Assembly (NCBI GenBank): GCA_021793635.1
Contig: JAJYSI010000061.1
Span: 1 to 11,124 of the forward strand
DNA length: 11,124 nucleotides
Direction of reading: 5' to 3'
Source: Bacteroidota bacterium
GTDB taxonomy: Bacteria; Bacteroidota; Ignavibacteria; Ignavibacteriales; Ignavibacteriaceae
Position numbers and translations under genes: made by a program. Positions within the stretch are counted from its first letter, which is position 1. Each line of letters starts with the position of its first letter. A model generated the notes under the pieces. That model ran no database searches, was not told where the DNA came from, and saw nothing but the letters and a program-made list of their open reading frames with translations. This document shows positions 1 to 8,896 of this stretch, in pieces.

Positions 1-909
1 CCCAAGGTACTTCGGACTAAATTAAAAGATAACTGTGAAATTATGACTCTCGAATTTGTTGCGTCGGAAATATCTTCCTTAAACGGTACAAAAAAATATA
101 TATTTGAGACAAAAGATAAAAATAAGATTGAGTCTGTCATCATACCTGAAGAAGAAAGAACTACATTGTGCCTTTCTACTCAAGTAGGTTGTCCTCTTGA
201 CTGCAAGTTCTGCGCGACCGGTTTGATGGGTTACAAAATTAACTTAACAGCCGGAGAAATTTATGACCAATATGTGCTTGCCGCAAATGATTACGGTAAG
301 GATAAAATTACAAATATTGTCTTTATGGGAATGGGTGAACCACTTATAAATTACAACGCAACTGTGAAAGCATTGGAAATATTTGCGCAGGAATTAACTA
401 CCGGAATTAGTAAGAAAAAAATAACTGTCTCGACAGCAGGAATAGCCCCCAAAATTAGAGACCTCGCAGATAAAAATCTAAATGTTAAATTGGCTTTGTC
501 GCTTCATTCTTGTTTTGAAGACATTCGATCAAAGATGATGCCTATCAACGATAAATATCCGTTGAGGCAAAATATTGACGCTGTGAAATATTACGCTAGA
601 AAGACCAGAACTAGAATTACCTTTGAATATATTATGCTTAAAGACATAAACGATAGGGATGAAGATATTGAAGCCCTTTGGAAAATATGCAAGGAATTTC
701 CATGTAAAATAAATGTAATCCCTTTTAACTCTTTACAGCATATGAACCCTACAGGTTTGTCAGCAGAATTAGAGCCAACATCTCCTGAAAGGATAGAGGA
801 ATTTGTTCAGCAACTGAGAGATAAAAATATTACTGTAATGATTCGAACTACTCAAGGCGAGGATATTGCGGCCGCATGCGGCCAACTTGCCATAAAGTAC
901 ATCCAATAA
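1..909 (+). CDS. rlmN: Dual-specificity RNA methyltransferase RlmN, 5'-truncated by window edge
   Basis: Radical-SAM enzyme that methylates C2 of A2503 in 23S rRNA and, in many bacteria, A37 of some tRNAs; cytoplasmic. The CxxxCxxC motif that binds the 4Fe-4S cluster is at nt 190-213 (CPLDCKFC). A cysteine seven residues before it (nt 169-171) and one in the C-terminal GEDIAAACGQL motif (nt 877-879) match the two extra catalytic cysteines of E. coli RlmN (C118 and C355). FMGMGEP and an SLH segment fit the radical-SAM core. The first ATG in frame is at 43, but the frame is open from position 1 and residues before it (PKVLRTKLKDNCEI) match the family's conserved LPKxLRxxL region. The real start is therefore upstream of the window and about 40-50 N-terminal residues are missing. 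The 302 residues visible are intact. The next gene begins 17 bp downstream, so co-transcription is likely. Confidence 0.96.
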   Translation, partial: PKVLRTKLKDNCEIMTLEFVASEISSLNGTKKYIFETKDKNKIESVIIPEEERTTLCLSTQVGCPLDCKFCATGLMGYKINLTAGEIYDQYVLAANDYGKDKITNIVFMGMGEPLINYNATVKALEIFAQELTTGISKKKITVSTAGIAPKIRDLADKNLNVKLALSLHSCFEDIRSKMMPINDKYPLRQNIDAVKYYARKTRTRITFEYIMLKDINDRDEDIEALWKICKEFPCKINVIPFNSLQHMNPTGLSAELEPTSPERIEEFVQQLRDKNITVMIRTTQGEDIAAACGQLAIKYIQ

Positions 910-926
910 CCCTCTTATTTTTCTTG

Positions 927-1466
927 ATGAAAAAACTAACCCACGATGAAATTGCATCAAACCGAAGCACACTTGAAAATTTGCATCAAGTTAAAAAACT
1001 ACCGGTATCCGTGATTTTAGACAGCATTAGAAGCAACTATAATGTTGGCTCAATTTTTAGGACCTCCGACGGCGCTATGATAGAAAAACTTTATCTTTGC
1101 GGATATACACCGCATCCTCCCAAAAAGGAGATCCTAAAAACTGCTCTTGGATCAACTGAAAGCGTTGACTGGGAATATGTGAAAGACCCAAAAGAAGTGG
1201 TCATGAGGCTTAAAGAAAACGGAGTGAGAATTTGTGCACTTGAACTTACCGACAAAAGCAAAAATTATTACGAAGTTTTACAAAATAATTTCCCTATTTG
1301 CATAATTGTTGGAAATGAAATTACAGGCGTATCGCAAGAGTTGATTGATCTTTGCGACTATTCCATCGAAATTCCGCAATATGGGATAAAGCAGTCTCTC
1401 AACGTAGCTGTTGCATACGGAATAGCAATTTATGAGCTTAGAAAAATTTTTGATTCAATTCAATAG
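927..1466 (+). CDS. TrmH/SpoU-family RNA 2'-O-methyltransferase
   Basis: A 179-residue SPOUT-class enzyme expected to transfer a methyl group from SAM to a ribose 2'-hydroxyl in tRNA or rRNA; the target base cannot be told from sequence. The three SpoU motifs are present: NVGSIFR at residues 39-45, IIVGNEITGV at about 126-135, and IPQYGIKQSLNV at 149-160. The latter two form the SAM-binding trefoil knot. Length fits a minimal SPOUT domain without the N-terminal L30e-like extension of RlmB-type enzymes. The frame is open back to an ATG at 876, but that would overlap the end of rlmN and add a tail unlike the family, so the ATG at 927 (MKKLTHDEIA) is chosen. No Shine-Dalgarno sequence precedes it, so translation may depend on coupling to rlmN 17 bp upstream. 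No convincing terminator is seen in the 50 bp before the convergent gene. Confidence 0.92.
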   Translation: MKKLTHDEIASNRSTLENLHQVKKLPVSVILDSIRSNYNVGSIFRTSDGAMIEKLYLCGYTPHPPKKEILKTALGSTESVDWEYVKDPKEVVMRLKENGVRICALELTDKSKNYYEVLQNNFPICIIVGNEITGVSQELIDLCDYSIEIPQYGIKQSLNVAVAYGIAIYELRKIFDSIQ

Positions 1467-1516
1467 CATTAGCCAATAAGCAAAATCAACAAATTATTAT
1501 ATTTCACATTTTTTTG

Positions 1517-2173
1517 CTAACCAATAGCAGTAAAAAATTCTTCTCCGTTATCTTTTGTATGAATTGCAAGAAGATTAGCCCGAATTAATTTTACCAATGT
1601 CCTCGACGCCCTTCTTTCAGATATATTAAGAAGCTTACTTAGTTCCTTTACCGTAATAGTTTCTTTAGATTCAAGGAATTCAAAAACTCTTTTTTCGCTT
1701 TCACCGATTGAATATTTTGTAAGATTAAGCTTCTCTGTTTGAGCCCGCATAATTCTCACCATTTCTCTACTGGCTTGTATAGATTTATCATTAACCCGGA
1801 TTAAAACCAACGCTTTGTTGATGTCGAATTCATTGAGATAATCTTGCAGTCTGTGTGGTTTATTGGCGGATTCTGGGACTTCAACAATAACAATTTCTTT
1901 ACCGTACATATCCATATATTCGATGTTAAATTCAAGCACCGGCTCACAATAATTTTTTGCAGCATCAACAATCAAATCAGTTTCACTTTTTTCGCTATCA
2001 ACTCCAACGATTCTCTTATCGTCATCGATGCCAAACAAAATATACCCACCTTTCGTATTTGCAAAGGCAATCATTTCACGGGCAATTTTTTCAGGAGAAG
2101 AAAATTTCCGTTTAAACTCGCACTGAAGATTTTCTCCTTCCTCGATTAACTCTTTTAGCTCGCTCCGTTTCAT
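1517..2173 (-). CDS. AlbA_2 (Schlafen-type) domain protein with C-terminal winged helix
   Basis: A 218-residue protein with two parts. Residues 1-145 match the AlbA_2 / putative DNA-binding fold related to Schlafen: E19 and K21 in CEFKRKF, FANTKGGYILFGIDDD at about 37-52, and the late segment LIRVNDKSIQASREMV at about 124-139. Residues about 155-205 look like a winged helix-turn-helix, with TVKELSKLLNISERRASRTL as the recognition region. The family occurs widely in bacteria as transcription regulators or nucleic-acid-binding proteins of mostly unknown role; a nuclease role is known for eukaryotic Schlafens but not shown here. The start codon overlaps the mtgA stop as ATGA (2170-2173), which suggests translational coupling; only a weak AAAGAAAG purine stretch precedes it. 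It is the last gene of the likely secA operon. A DNA- or RNA-binding role is likely; the target is unknown. Confidence 0.85.
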   Translation of the reverse strand: MKRSELKELIEEGENLQCEFKRKFSSPEKIAREMIAFANTKGGYILFGIDDDKRIVGVDSEKSETDLIVDAAKNYCEPVLEFNIEYMDMYGKEIVIVEVPESANKPHRLQDYLNEFDINKALVLIRVNDKSIQASREMVRIMRAQTEKLNLTKYSIGESEKRVFEFLESKETITVKELSKLLNISERRASRTLVKLIRANLLAIHTKDNGEEFFTAIG

Positions 2174-2922
2174 AAACTTTCTTTTGGGAATAAAATAACA
2201 TTGTTCATCCTGCTAAGAATTATTGATGATCTTCTTAAAACATAGGGTGAATTTAAATTCGGTTTATGTTCCAACGGAGAAGGAATTACGGCTGCCAATC
2301 GTGCGCATTGATTGACAGTTAAGTTTAATGGTGACCTCGCAAAATATTTTTGAGAGGCTTCTTTAATCCCGAATATGCCATCGCCCCATTCAATTTCGTT
2401 AACATAATCTTGCAAGATAGCTCGCTTGCTTATTTCCTTTTCCATTCTGAAAGTTATAAGAAGCTCTTTTGCTTTACGCAAAACATTTCTTTCCGTTGTA
2501 AGGTAAAGATTTTTTGCAAGTTGCATCGTTAAAGTGCTTCCGCCTCGAATTATTCGTTTTCTTCTTTTATTCAATTTCAGAGCATCGTCAAGCTGTTTCC
2601 AATCAACCCCCTTATGTTGAAAGAAGTCATCATCTTCCATTGAAATTATTGCTTTTAAAAGATTTGGGTTTACCTTATTTATGTTTACCCATGATTGATG
2701 CGGATAAAAAATTAGATCATGTTCGAGAGCTCTTTGTTCCATCAAAGAAGATATACGGACATGTGAATATTCAAGCAAAGGAATTTGAAAGGACGGAATG
2801 CTGAAATAAATAAGAAAGAGCATGTAAAGAATGAGGTTCTGAAACTTTCGCTTTTTAATTCCCGGTAACATTTTTTCAAAAAGCCAGCCGAGTTCATTTT
2901 CAGAAATTTGTAAGGATGGCAT
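2170..2922 (-). CDS. mtgA: Monofunctional peptidoglycan glycosyltransferase (GT51)
   Basis: Polymerises lipid II into glycan strands at the outer face of the inner membrane. The 250-residue product has a charged N-terminus, one membrane anchor at about residues 27-48 (NLILYMLFLIYFSIP) and a GT51 domain. Visible motifs are EDDDFFQHKGVD with catalytic E96, GGSTLTMQLAKN at 127-138, RKAKE at 149-153 carrying the second catalytic Glu, and the AILQDYVNEIEWGDGIFG segment typical of MtgA. There is no transpeptidase domain; the protein ends soon after IPSPLEHKPN, as expected for a monofunctional enzyme. The frame can be extended eight codons to a TTG at 2946, but the ATG at 2922 has a good Shine-Dalgarno sequence (GGAGAG, 7 nt spacing) and is preferred. 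It lies 55 bp after the TPR lipoprotein gene and overlaps the next gene by 4 bp. Confidence 0.93.
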   Translation of the reverse strand: MPSLQISENELGWLFEKMLPGIKKRKFQNLILYMLFLIYFSIPSFQIPLLEYSHVRISSLMEQRALEHDLIFYPHQSWVNINKVNPNLLKAIISMEDDDFFQHKGVDWKQLDDALKLNKRRKRIIRGGSTLTMQLAKNLYLTTERNVLRKAKELLITFRMEKEISKRAILQDYVNEIEWGDGIFGIKEASQKYFARSPLNLTVNQCARLAAVIPSPLEHKPNLNSPYVLRRSSIILSRMNNVILFPKESL

Positions 2923-2929
2923 AATTAAA

Positions 2930-2935
2930 CTCTCC
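2930..2935 (-). promoter_or_regulatory. Ribosome-binding site of mtgA, decides the start
   Basis: Reads GGAGAG on the - strand, seven nucleotides before the ATG at 2922. It lies inside the longer TTG-initiated reading, where it would be coding, and so supports ATG 2922 as the start. Confidence 0.7.
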
Positions 2936-2977
2936 GATAAATTCAACTTTAATCTTGCAGGATATTTTTATTTACAT

Positions 2978-5443
2978 CTACCTATTAGATCTATTCAAGA
3001 TTCCCCTGTTAAAAACTCTAATAAGTGTATCCGGGTTTGCGGTGGCATTTGGCTGAACAACATTTCCGGCGTTTGGTAATGGGGCTACTGGAGTTTGCCT
3101 CCTTGAAGTATCGTTTACAACTGCTGCTGCTGTCTCAGTTTTATTTAAGATAGCTAAATTTTGGGCATCTTCAAATTCCTGAAGGCTCAATCTTTTAAAT
3201 TTTGCAGAATCTCCTTTTGACACGTAAACTTTAAGGGAATCTTGATAAGCCTTCTCCATTTTTTCTTTTTCTTGATTGTATAGGTTCAATTCCGGTAATA
3301 TTTCGTTAGAATATACCGTTCTCGGGAATTTTTTAGCCAGAGTATCATAAATTACTGCAGCTGAATCCAATAGATTAAGCTTATTTTCTAAAACCCAGCC
3401 CGAAGCATAGAGCGCTTTAGGAGCCAGCGTACCAGTTGTGTTTGTTTTATAAACATCATAAAATTTGTTGTATGAAGAATCATACTTTGCTGAGTCTAAA
3501 TATTTTTCTCCTTCTTCATATTTAATCATTAAAGGATCAGAATTAAAGTCGATGAATGGCTTTTGAAGTTTATCAGCCGCCGCATTGACAATACTCTCGT
3601 CTTTATACTTATTATAGACAATGTTGAAAAGACTGTCAGCTTTTACCGAATCACCTACCGTTAAATAATATGAACCCATTGCGTATAAAGTTCTTCCTTG
3701 GTAAACCGAGCCGGGATGATTTGATAAAATATCTTTATAATAATATAATGCAGAATCAGGAAGATTGAATTCTGAGAGAAGTAAATTGCCTTTATCATAA
3801 TCAAGTTTAATTATTTCATCATTCAAAGTATCTGCTGAAACCGTCGGGCGCACCGGTGGTTTTTTGCGAACTACTTCCGCCGGATTAACTCTATTCTGAT
3901 TATATTGATTCGGATATTGCCCGGGTACTTGGTTAAGAAATCGATTATCCGTTGGATTTGGATTTTGACCGGCAGTTTGATTCGGGTTTTGATTATTTAT
4001 TTGGTTAGGGTTTTGCCCGGGTGCTTGGTTTAAAAATTGATTACTTATTGGATTCGGATTTGCGGAGTTGGGAATATTAGATTTTGTCGTGTCGCGAAAA
4101 TTCCTGTTATAGTTCCCGGTTGTATCGGTGAGGGGAACCCCGTTCGGGGCATAACGGTTTAGTAATTTATTTTCCGTTGAAAGATTTTGCAGAGTATCCT
4201 TTTTCCCATAAAGATAATTTGTGTTAGCTGTATCGGAATAAAAAGCGATTGAATCTTTAACAAAAGCCTCAGGATCTTTAAGATAAACCAACTGCCTATT
4301 ATCCTGATCTAATTGAGCTGAAACATTTCTAAACCTTTTAAATACATCTGCTTTAGAACGAGCCAGCAAAATATCTTCTTGGGGAGCTGTCGACAAAATA
4401 ACTTTGTTATAATAAGTCTCTGCGCTATCCAGATTTTTATAATGATTTTCATAAAGATCTGCTATATTAAGCCTTGCTAAACCTGAGTAGGGAGTTCTAA
4501 CATAAGCAGTATCAACCAATTTAAATTGTTCTAAGGCATCGTCAAACTGTCCAAGCTTTACAAGAGTCAAACCTCGCTGAAATTCAATCGTGCTTAACGA
4601 GTCAGCATATTTATCTTGAACGATCATCTTTTCAAAAATGCTAAGTGACTTCTTATTGTCACCTGATTCACGCAAAGTTTTTCCAAGGTCTATTTCAGTA
4701 TTATAAAGTATATTAAATGTCGGCGAATATTTTGTAACCAGTTCAAATGATTTTATAGCGCTTTGATAATCACCTAACTTCACATAAAGTAATCCTGTTT
4801 CATAAACCACCTCGGCATTTGTTGCGCCATCGTTTGAAACCGTTAGAAATTGTTTCAGCAGGTCAATTGCTCCTGGATAATCTTGCTGCGTAATTCTATA
4901 TTTTATTTCTTCGATAAAGGCATCACGGCTTAAATTATCTCTTCCGATTTTTGTTGCTTCAGTTCTAACATCATTAAGTGTAGCCAAACCCTTTGAATAA
5001 TCACCAAGGTGCATTTGGGTTTTACCAAGCCAAAGACGAGTTTCCAGGATAAGATCGCTGTTAGGTTGTTTTGTTATTAACTCCTCCAATTCTCTAGACG
5101 CCTTTTGAAAATTGGCTTGATAATAAAATGACTTGCCGAGCATAAGTAATGCATCATCGACGTAACTGCTTTGGGAATGGAATTGAAGTATTTGAGAGCA
5201 TTTCTCAACAACTCTCACTAATAGTTGATTTGCATTGGGCGGAATTGCAAACTCGTCGACTGAAAACATTTCTTTTTTTTGCTGGTTAATCGCGTCTTCT
5301 GCTTGTTGGAAAAGATCAACTGTATCGTAATAGAGATTGAAATAAGTAGTAAAGTTTTCCCATACTCCGCATCCGAAGAAAATAAACATTGGTAAAATGA
5401 AGACAAGCGCTTTTTTTAAATGCGAATGTTTTTGTATTTGCAT
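2978..5443 (-). CDS. Large TPR lipoprotein, possibly SprE/PorW-like
   Basis: An 821-residue protein with an N-terminal lipoprotein signal: positive residues (HLKK), a hydrophobic stretch at 12-23, and FFGC with C25 as the probable lipidated cysteine, so it is likely an envelope lipoprotein facing the periplasm. Residues about 80-370 form TPR repeats of the YfiO/BamD type (for example SYVDDALLMLGKSFYYQANF and AEVVYETGLLYVKLGDYQSA). A low-complexity Asn/Pro/Gln-rich linker follows at about 456-520, then more TPRs at about 550-740 and a charged, Ala/Thr/Pro-rich tail. The role is probably scaffolding of protein complexes. The start of the mature protein (ENFTTYFNLYYDTVDLFQQA) faintly resembles SprE/PorW, TPR lipoproteins of Bacteroidota type IX secretion, but this is from memory of the family and unproven. 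No Shine-Dalgarno sequence precedes the ATG at 5443. It lies 45 bp behind glnB in the likely operon. Confidence 0.82.
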   Translation of the reverse strand: MQIQKHSHLKKALVFILPMFIFFGCGVWENFTTYFNLYYDTVDLFQQAEDAINQQKKEMFSVDEFAIPPNANQLLVRVVEKCSQILQFHSQSSYVDDALLMLGKSFYYQANFQKASRELEELITKQPNSDLILETRLWLGKTQMHLGDYSKGLATLNDVRTEATKIGRDNLSRDAFIEEIKYRITQQDYPGAIDLLKQFLTVSNDGATNAEVVYETGLLYVKLGDYQSAIKSFELVTKYSPTFNILYNTEIDLGKTLRESGDNKKSLSIFEKMIVQDKYADSLSTIEFQRGLTLVKLGQFDDALEQFKLVDTAYVRTPYSGLARLNIADLYENHYKNLDSAETYYNKVILSTAPQEDILLARSKADVFKRFRNVSAQLDQDNRQLVYLKDPEAFVKDSIAFYSDTANTNYLYGKKDTLQNLSTENKLLNRYAPNGVPLTDTTGNYNRNFRDTTKSNIPNSANPNPISNQFLNQAPGQNPNQINNQNPNQTAGQNPNPTDNRFLNQVPGQYPNQYNQNRVNPAEVVRKKPPVRPTVSADTLNDEIIKLDYDKGNLLLSEFNLPDSALYYYKDILSNHPGSVYQGRTLYAMGSYYLTVGDSVKADSLFNIVYNKYKDESIVNAAADKLQKPFIDFNSDPLMIKYEEGEKYLDSAKYDSSYNKFYDVYKTNTTGTLAPKALYASGWVLENKLNLLDSAAVIYDTLAKKFPRTVYSNEILPELNLYNQEKEKMEKAYQDSLKVYVSKGDSAKFKRLSLQEFEDAQNLAILNKTETAAAVVNDTSRRQTPVAPLPNAGNVVQPNATANPDTLIRVFNRGILNRSNR
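3917..4062 (-). repeat. In-gene direct repeat encoding Asn/Pro/Gln linker, 96-bp period
   Basis: Two similar segments of about 48 bp start at 3917 and 4013 (both begin ttgcccgggt on the + strand), giving a 96-bp, 32-codon period. They encode NPISNQFLNQAPGQNPNQ and NPTDNRFLNQVPGQYPNQ in the linker of the TPR lipoprotein. The spacing keeps frame, and the protein between them is also N/P/Q-rich, so it looks like an expanded flexible linker and not a mobile insertion. Confidence 0.8.
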
Positions 5444-5488
5444 AAGGGAAGCTATAAAAGATTAAAAAAAAGTAAAAGGTAAAATATT

Positions 5489-5839
<351 letters not shown>

Positions 5840-8800
5840 TTATTTACCGTGACAGTTTTTGAATTTCTTACCGCTTCCGCATGGGCAAGGATCGTTCCTG
5901 CCAACTTTCTCATCGGCATGAACCGGTTGAGGTTTTCCGGCAACTATTTCTTCACCCCCATCATCTGACGGAGCGCTCATTGCCATGCTTGAAGCACTTT
6001 GTTTAATCTGTTTAATTCTTCCTAATGGCTGACGGCGTTTTTTAGTTTGAACTTCTTCCGGTGCCTGCGGGAAAAATTTGAAGCTGAAGGAGACGACTTC
6101 GTTTCTAACTTGCTCTAATAGTGATTCAAAGATTTTAAATGCTTCTACTTTATATTCTACCAAAGGATCTTTTTGTCCATACGCTCTTAAGCCAATTCCT
6201 TCTTTAAGGTCGTCCATTTCGCGGAGATGCTCTTTCCATTTATGATCAATAACACTTAACATGGCATAGCGCTCAAGACGGGCCATTAAATCAGACCCAA
6301 TCATATCTTCTTTTTTCTTGTAAAAAGATTTTGCGGCTTCTATAATTTTGTCTCGAATTCCTTCCTTGCCTAATTTTTCAAATTCCACCGGTTCAAGCGG
6401 ACATTCAACTAGAGTATTTCTAAAGACTTCTTCTTTAATTTTATCAGCGTTTACATCTTCGAAGTTTTCTTCTACAATTTCATCTATCCATCCTTCCAAA
6501 TAGTCGAATATTTCTCCTTTAAGCCTGTCTCCTTCAAGAGCATGTCTACGCTTTGTATAAATAACCTCTCGTTGTTGATTCATTGTGTCGTCATATTCAA
6601 GAAGTCGTTTTCTAATAGAAAAGTTATTCTCTTCAACTTTTTTCTGGGCACGTTCAACTGACTTAGTAATAAGAGGATGCTGGATTACTTCGCCTTCTTT
6701 AATTCCCATGCGTTGCATTACGGAGGCAATTCTTTCACTACCGAAAAGACGCATTAAATCATCTTCAAGGGAAAGGAAAAATTTTGTTGTTCCGGGGTCG
6801 CCTTGACGACCGGAACGTCCTCTAAGCTGACGGTCGATTCGTCTTGATTCATGACGTTCGGTGCCAAGAATAAACAAGCCTCCTCTATCTACTACGCCCG
6901 CTCCGAGTTTAATATCAGTACCGCGTCCTGCCATGTTGGTTGCAATAGTTACTGCACCTATTTCACCGGCATGAGCAACAATTTCCGCTTCCCGCTGATG
7001 TTGTTTAGCATTCAGAACATTATGCGGAATAGTTTTCCGTTTAAGCATTCTGCTAATCGTTTCGGAAATATCAACCGAAGTCGTTCCTACAAGAACGGGT
7101 CTACCTTGTTTTCTTAATTCTTCAATCTGTTCAATTACGGCGTTAAGCTTTTCGCGTTTGGTTTTGAAAACGGCGTCGTCTTGATCTTCTCTTGTTGTGG
7201 GTTTGTTAGTAGGGACAACTACAACTTCAAGCTTATATATTTCAAAGAATTCTGCTTCTTCAGTTTCAGCAGTACCTGTCATACCGGAAAGTTTTTTATA
7301 CATTCTAAAATAATTTTGAAGTGTAATTGTGGCGAGCGTTTGAGTGTCGCGTTCAACCTTTACATCTTCCTTAGCTTCAATCGCCTGGTGAAGGCCATCG
7401 GAATATCTTCTGCCGGGAAGAACACGTCCAGTAAACTCATCAACAATGGCTATTTTTCCGTCTTCAGTAATTACGTACTCATCGTCTTTTTCAAAAAGAG
7501 TATATGCTTTTAATAACTGATGAATAGTGTGAAGCCTATCGCTGGCTTCTGAAAAGTGGTTATATAATACATCCTTCTTTTTGATTTTTTGCTCTTCGGA
7601 AAGATCTTCTTGATGCTCAATTTTGCTTATCTCTGTACCGAGGTCAGGAATTATAAAAAAGTCCTTTTCAATACTGCTTCCCCTAGCAAGTTCTTCTCTT
7701 CCCTTATCGGTAACGTCAATTGTATTGTTTTTTTCATCTATTGCGAAGTATAGCTCGTCATCAATTATATACATGTTTTTAGCTTTTTCGCGAAGGTATT
7801 CCATTTCGGTAGACTGGAGTAATTTTTTATATTCCGGTTCGCTTAAAAGTTTTGCAAGCTTTTTATTTTTAGGAAGACCGCGGTAGGCTCTTAAAAGCTG
7901 AACGCCTGCTTGCAATTCATTTTCCTTGCCGCCTGCATTAAGCAAATCTTCTGCTTCTTGGGTGATTTTCGCAACATAGTTTGTTTGAAGGCGGTAGAGT
8001 TTTTCAACTCGGGGTTTCATTTCGTCAAACTTTTGGTCATCAACCTCAACGGGACCGGAAATAATTAATGGAGTTCTTGCTTCATCAATTAAAACAGAGT
8101 CAACTTCATCTACGATGGCATAATTATGTTTTCTCTGAACGCGGAATTCTTCTTCCGTGGTCATGTTATCACGGAGATAATCAAAACCAAACTCGTTGTT
8201 AGTACCGTAGGTAATGTCGCACTCGTAATGTTTTTTTCTTTCATTCGGGTCCATCGTATTAAGAATGACTCCGACGGTCAAATCATGGAAACGATAAATT
8301 TCGCCCATCCATTCGCTATCGCGAAGCGCGAGATAATCGTTAACGGTAATAAGATGAACGCCACGCCCGGTAAGAGCGTTGAGATAAATAGGAAGAGTAG
8401 CAACAAGTGTTTTTCCTTCACCGGTAGCCATTTCAGCTATTTTCCCCTGGTGAAGAACCACTCCGCCCATAAGCTGAACGTCGTAAGGTACCATATCCCA
8501 TGTAACTTTATTCCCGGCGACCGTCCAACTTTTACCGAGTAATCTTTGGCAGGTTACCTTCACAACGGCAAAGGCTTCAGGAAGAATTTCATCTAAAATT
8601 TCTTCGTATTTTCCGTCAAGTTCTTCTTCAAGAACATCTATTTCATCGTAAACACTATGCCTGTCAAAATCCTCATTTGACTGAAGTTTTTGTTTAAGCT
8701 CATCAATTTGAGATCTAATTTCAGATGTATATTCTTGAATTTTATTTTTGAATTCCTGCGTCTTAGCCTTAAGCTCTTCATCAGTCAGGTCTTTAATTTT

Positions 8801-8896
8801 TTCATATTCTTCTATTATTTCTTCAACGACAGGCCAAAGCAGTTTTTGATCTTTAGAATGCTTATCACCAAAGACTTTCTTAATCAGATTTAACAT
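5840..8896 (-). CDS. secA: Preprotein translocase ATPase SecA
   Basis: Motor ATPase that drives unfolded secretory proteins through SecYEG at the inner membrane. The 1018-residue protein has the full DEAD-type motor: Walker A MATGEGKT at 156-163, DEVD at 263-266 followed by SVLIDEARTPLIISGP, the preprotein-binding and helical scaffold regions, GMTGTAETE, and the second motor lobe with MAGRGTDIKLG and QLRGRSGRQGDPG at about 650-710. It ends in a SEC-C zinc motif with ligands C1004, C1006, C1015 and H1016, which in relatives binds SecB and phospholipid. It is longer than E. coli SecA (901 residues), mainly because of a charged, helical insertion at about residues 50-100 before Walker A, a pattern familiar from Bacteroidota-like SecA. 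The ATG at 8896 has an AAAAGGAA ribosome-binding site. It is the first gene of the likely five-gene operon. Confidence 0.98.
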   Translation of the reverse strand: MLNLIKKVFGDKHSKDQKLLWPVVEEIIEEYEKIKDLTDEELKAKTQEFKNKIQEYTSEIRSQIDELKQKLQSNEDFDRHSVYDEIDVLEEELDGKYEEILDEILPEAFAVVKVTCQRLLGKSWTVAGNKVTWDMVPYDVQLMGGVVLHQGKIAEMATGEGKTLVATLPIYLNALTGRGVHLITVNDYLALRDSEWMGEIYRFHDLTVGVILNTMDPNERKKHYECDITYGTNNEFGFDYLRDNMTTEEEFRVQRKHNYAIVDEVDSVLIDEARTPLIISGPVEVDDQKFDEMKPRVEKLYRLQTNYVAKITQEAEDLLNAGGKENELQAGVQLLRAYRGLPKNKKLAKLLSEPEYKKLLQSTEMEYLREKAKNMYIIDDELYFAIDEKNNTIDVTDKGREELARGSSIEKDFFIIPDLGTEISKIEHQEDLSEEQKIKKKDVLYNHFSEASDRLHTIHQLLKAYTLFEKDDEYVITEDGKIAIVDEFTGRVLPGRRYSDGLHQAIEAKEDVKVERDTQTLATITLQNYFRMYKKLSGMTGTAETEEAEFFEIYKLEVVVVPTNKPTTREDQDDAVFKTKREKLNAVIEQIEELRKQGRPVLVGTTSVDISETISRMLKRKTIPHNVLNAKQHQREAEIVAHAGEIGAVTIATNMAGRGTDIKLGAGVVDRGGLFILGTERHESRRIDRQLRGRSGRQGDPGTTKFFLSLEDDLMRLFGSERIASVMQRMGIKEGEVIQHPLITKSVERAQKKVEENNFSIRKRLLEYDDTMNQQREVIYTKRRHALEGDRLKGEIFDYLEGWIDEIVEENFEDVNADKIKEEVFRNTLVECPLEPVEFEKLGKEGIRDKIIEAAKSFYKKKEDMIGSDLMARLERYAMLSVIDHKWKEHLREMDDLKEGIGLRAYGQKDPLVEYKVEAFKIFESLLEQVRNEVVSFSFKFFPQAPEEVQTKKRRQPLGRIKQIKQSASSMAMSAPSDDGGEEIVAGKPQPVHADEKVGRNDPCPCGSGKKFKNCHGK

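Noticed and set aside
876..926. Longer form of the TrmH-family protein from ATG 876
   Set aside because: It would overlap the rlmN C-terminus, and the added residues do not resemble TrmH-family N-termini; the gene-like start MKKLTHDEIA is at 927.
1479..1518. AGCAAAA/TTTTGCT inverted repeat between the convergent genes as terminator
   Set aside because: The 7-bp arms are 26 nt apart, AT-rich, overlap a stop codon, and no T tract follows the stem.
2923..2946. TTG-initiated longer form of mtgA
   Set aside because: The ATG at 2922 has a GGAGAG ribosome-binding site at good spacing, and the extra eight residues add nothing typical of the family.
8126..8542. 138-codon + strand open frame inside secA, and similar antisense frames in secA and mtgA
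   Set aside because: They lie opposite strongly conserved coding sequence, have no ribosome-binding site and their translations show no family features.
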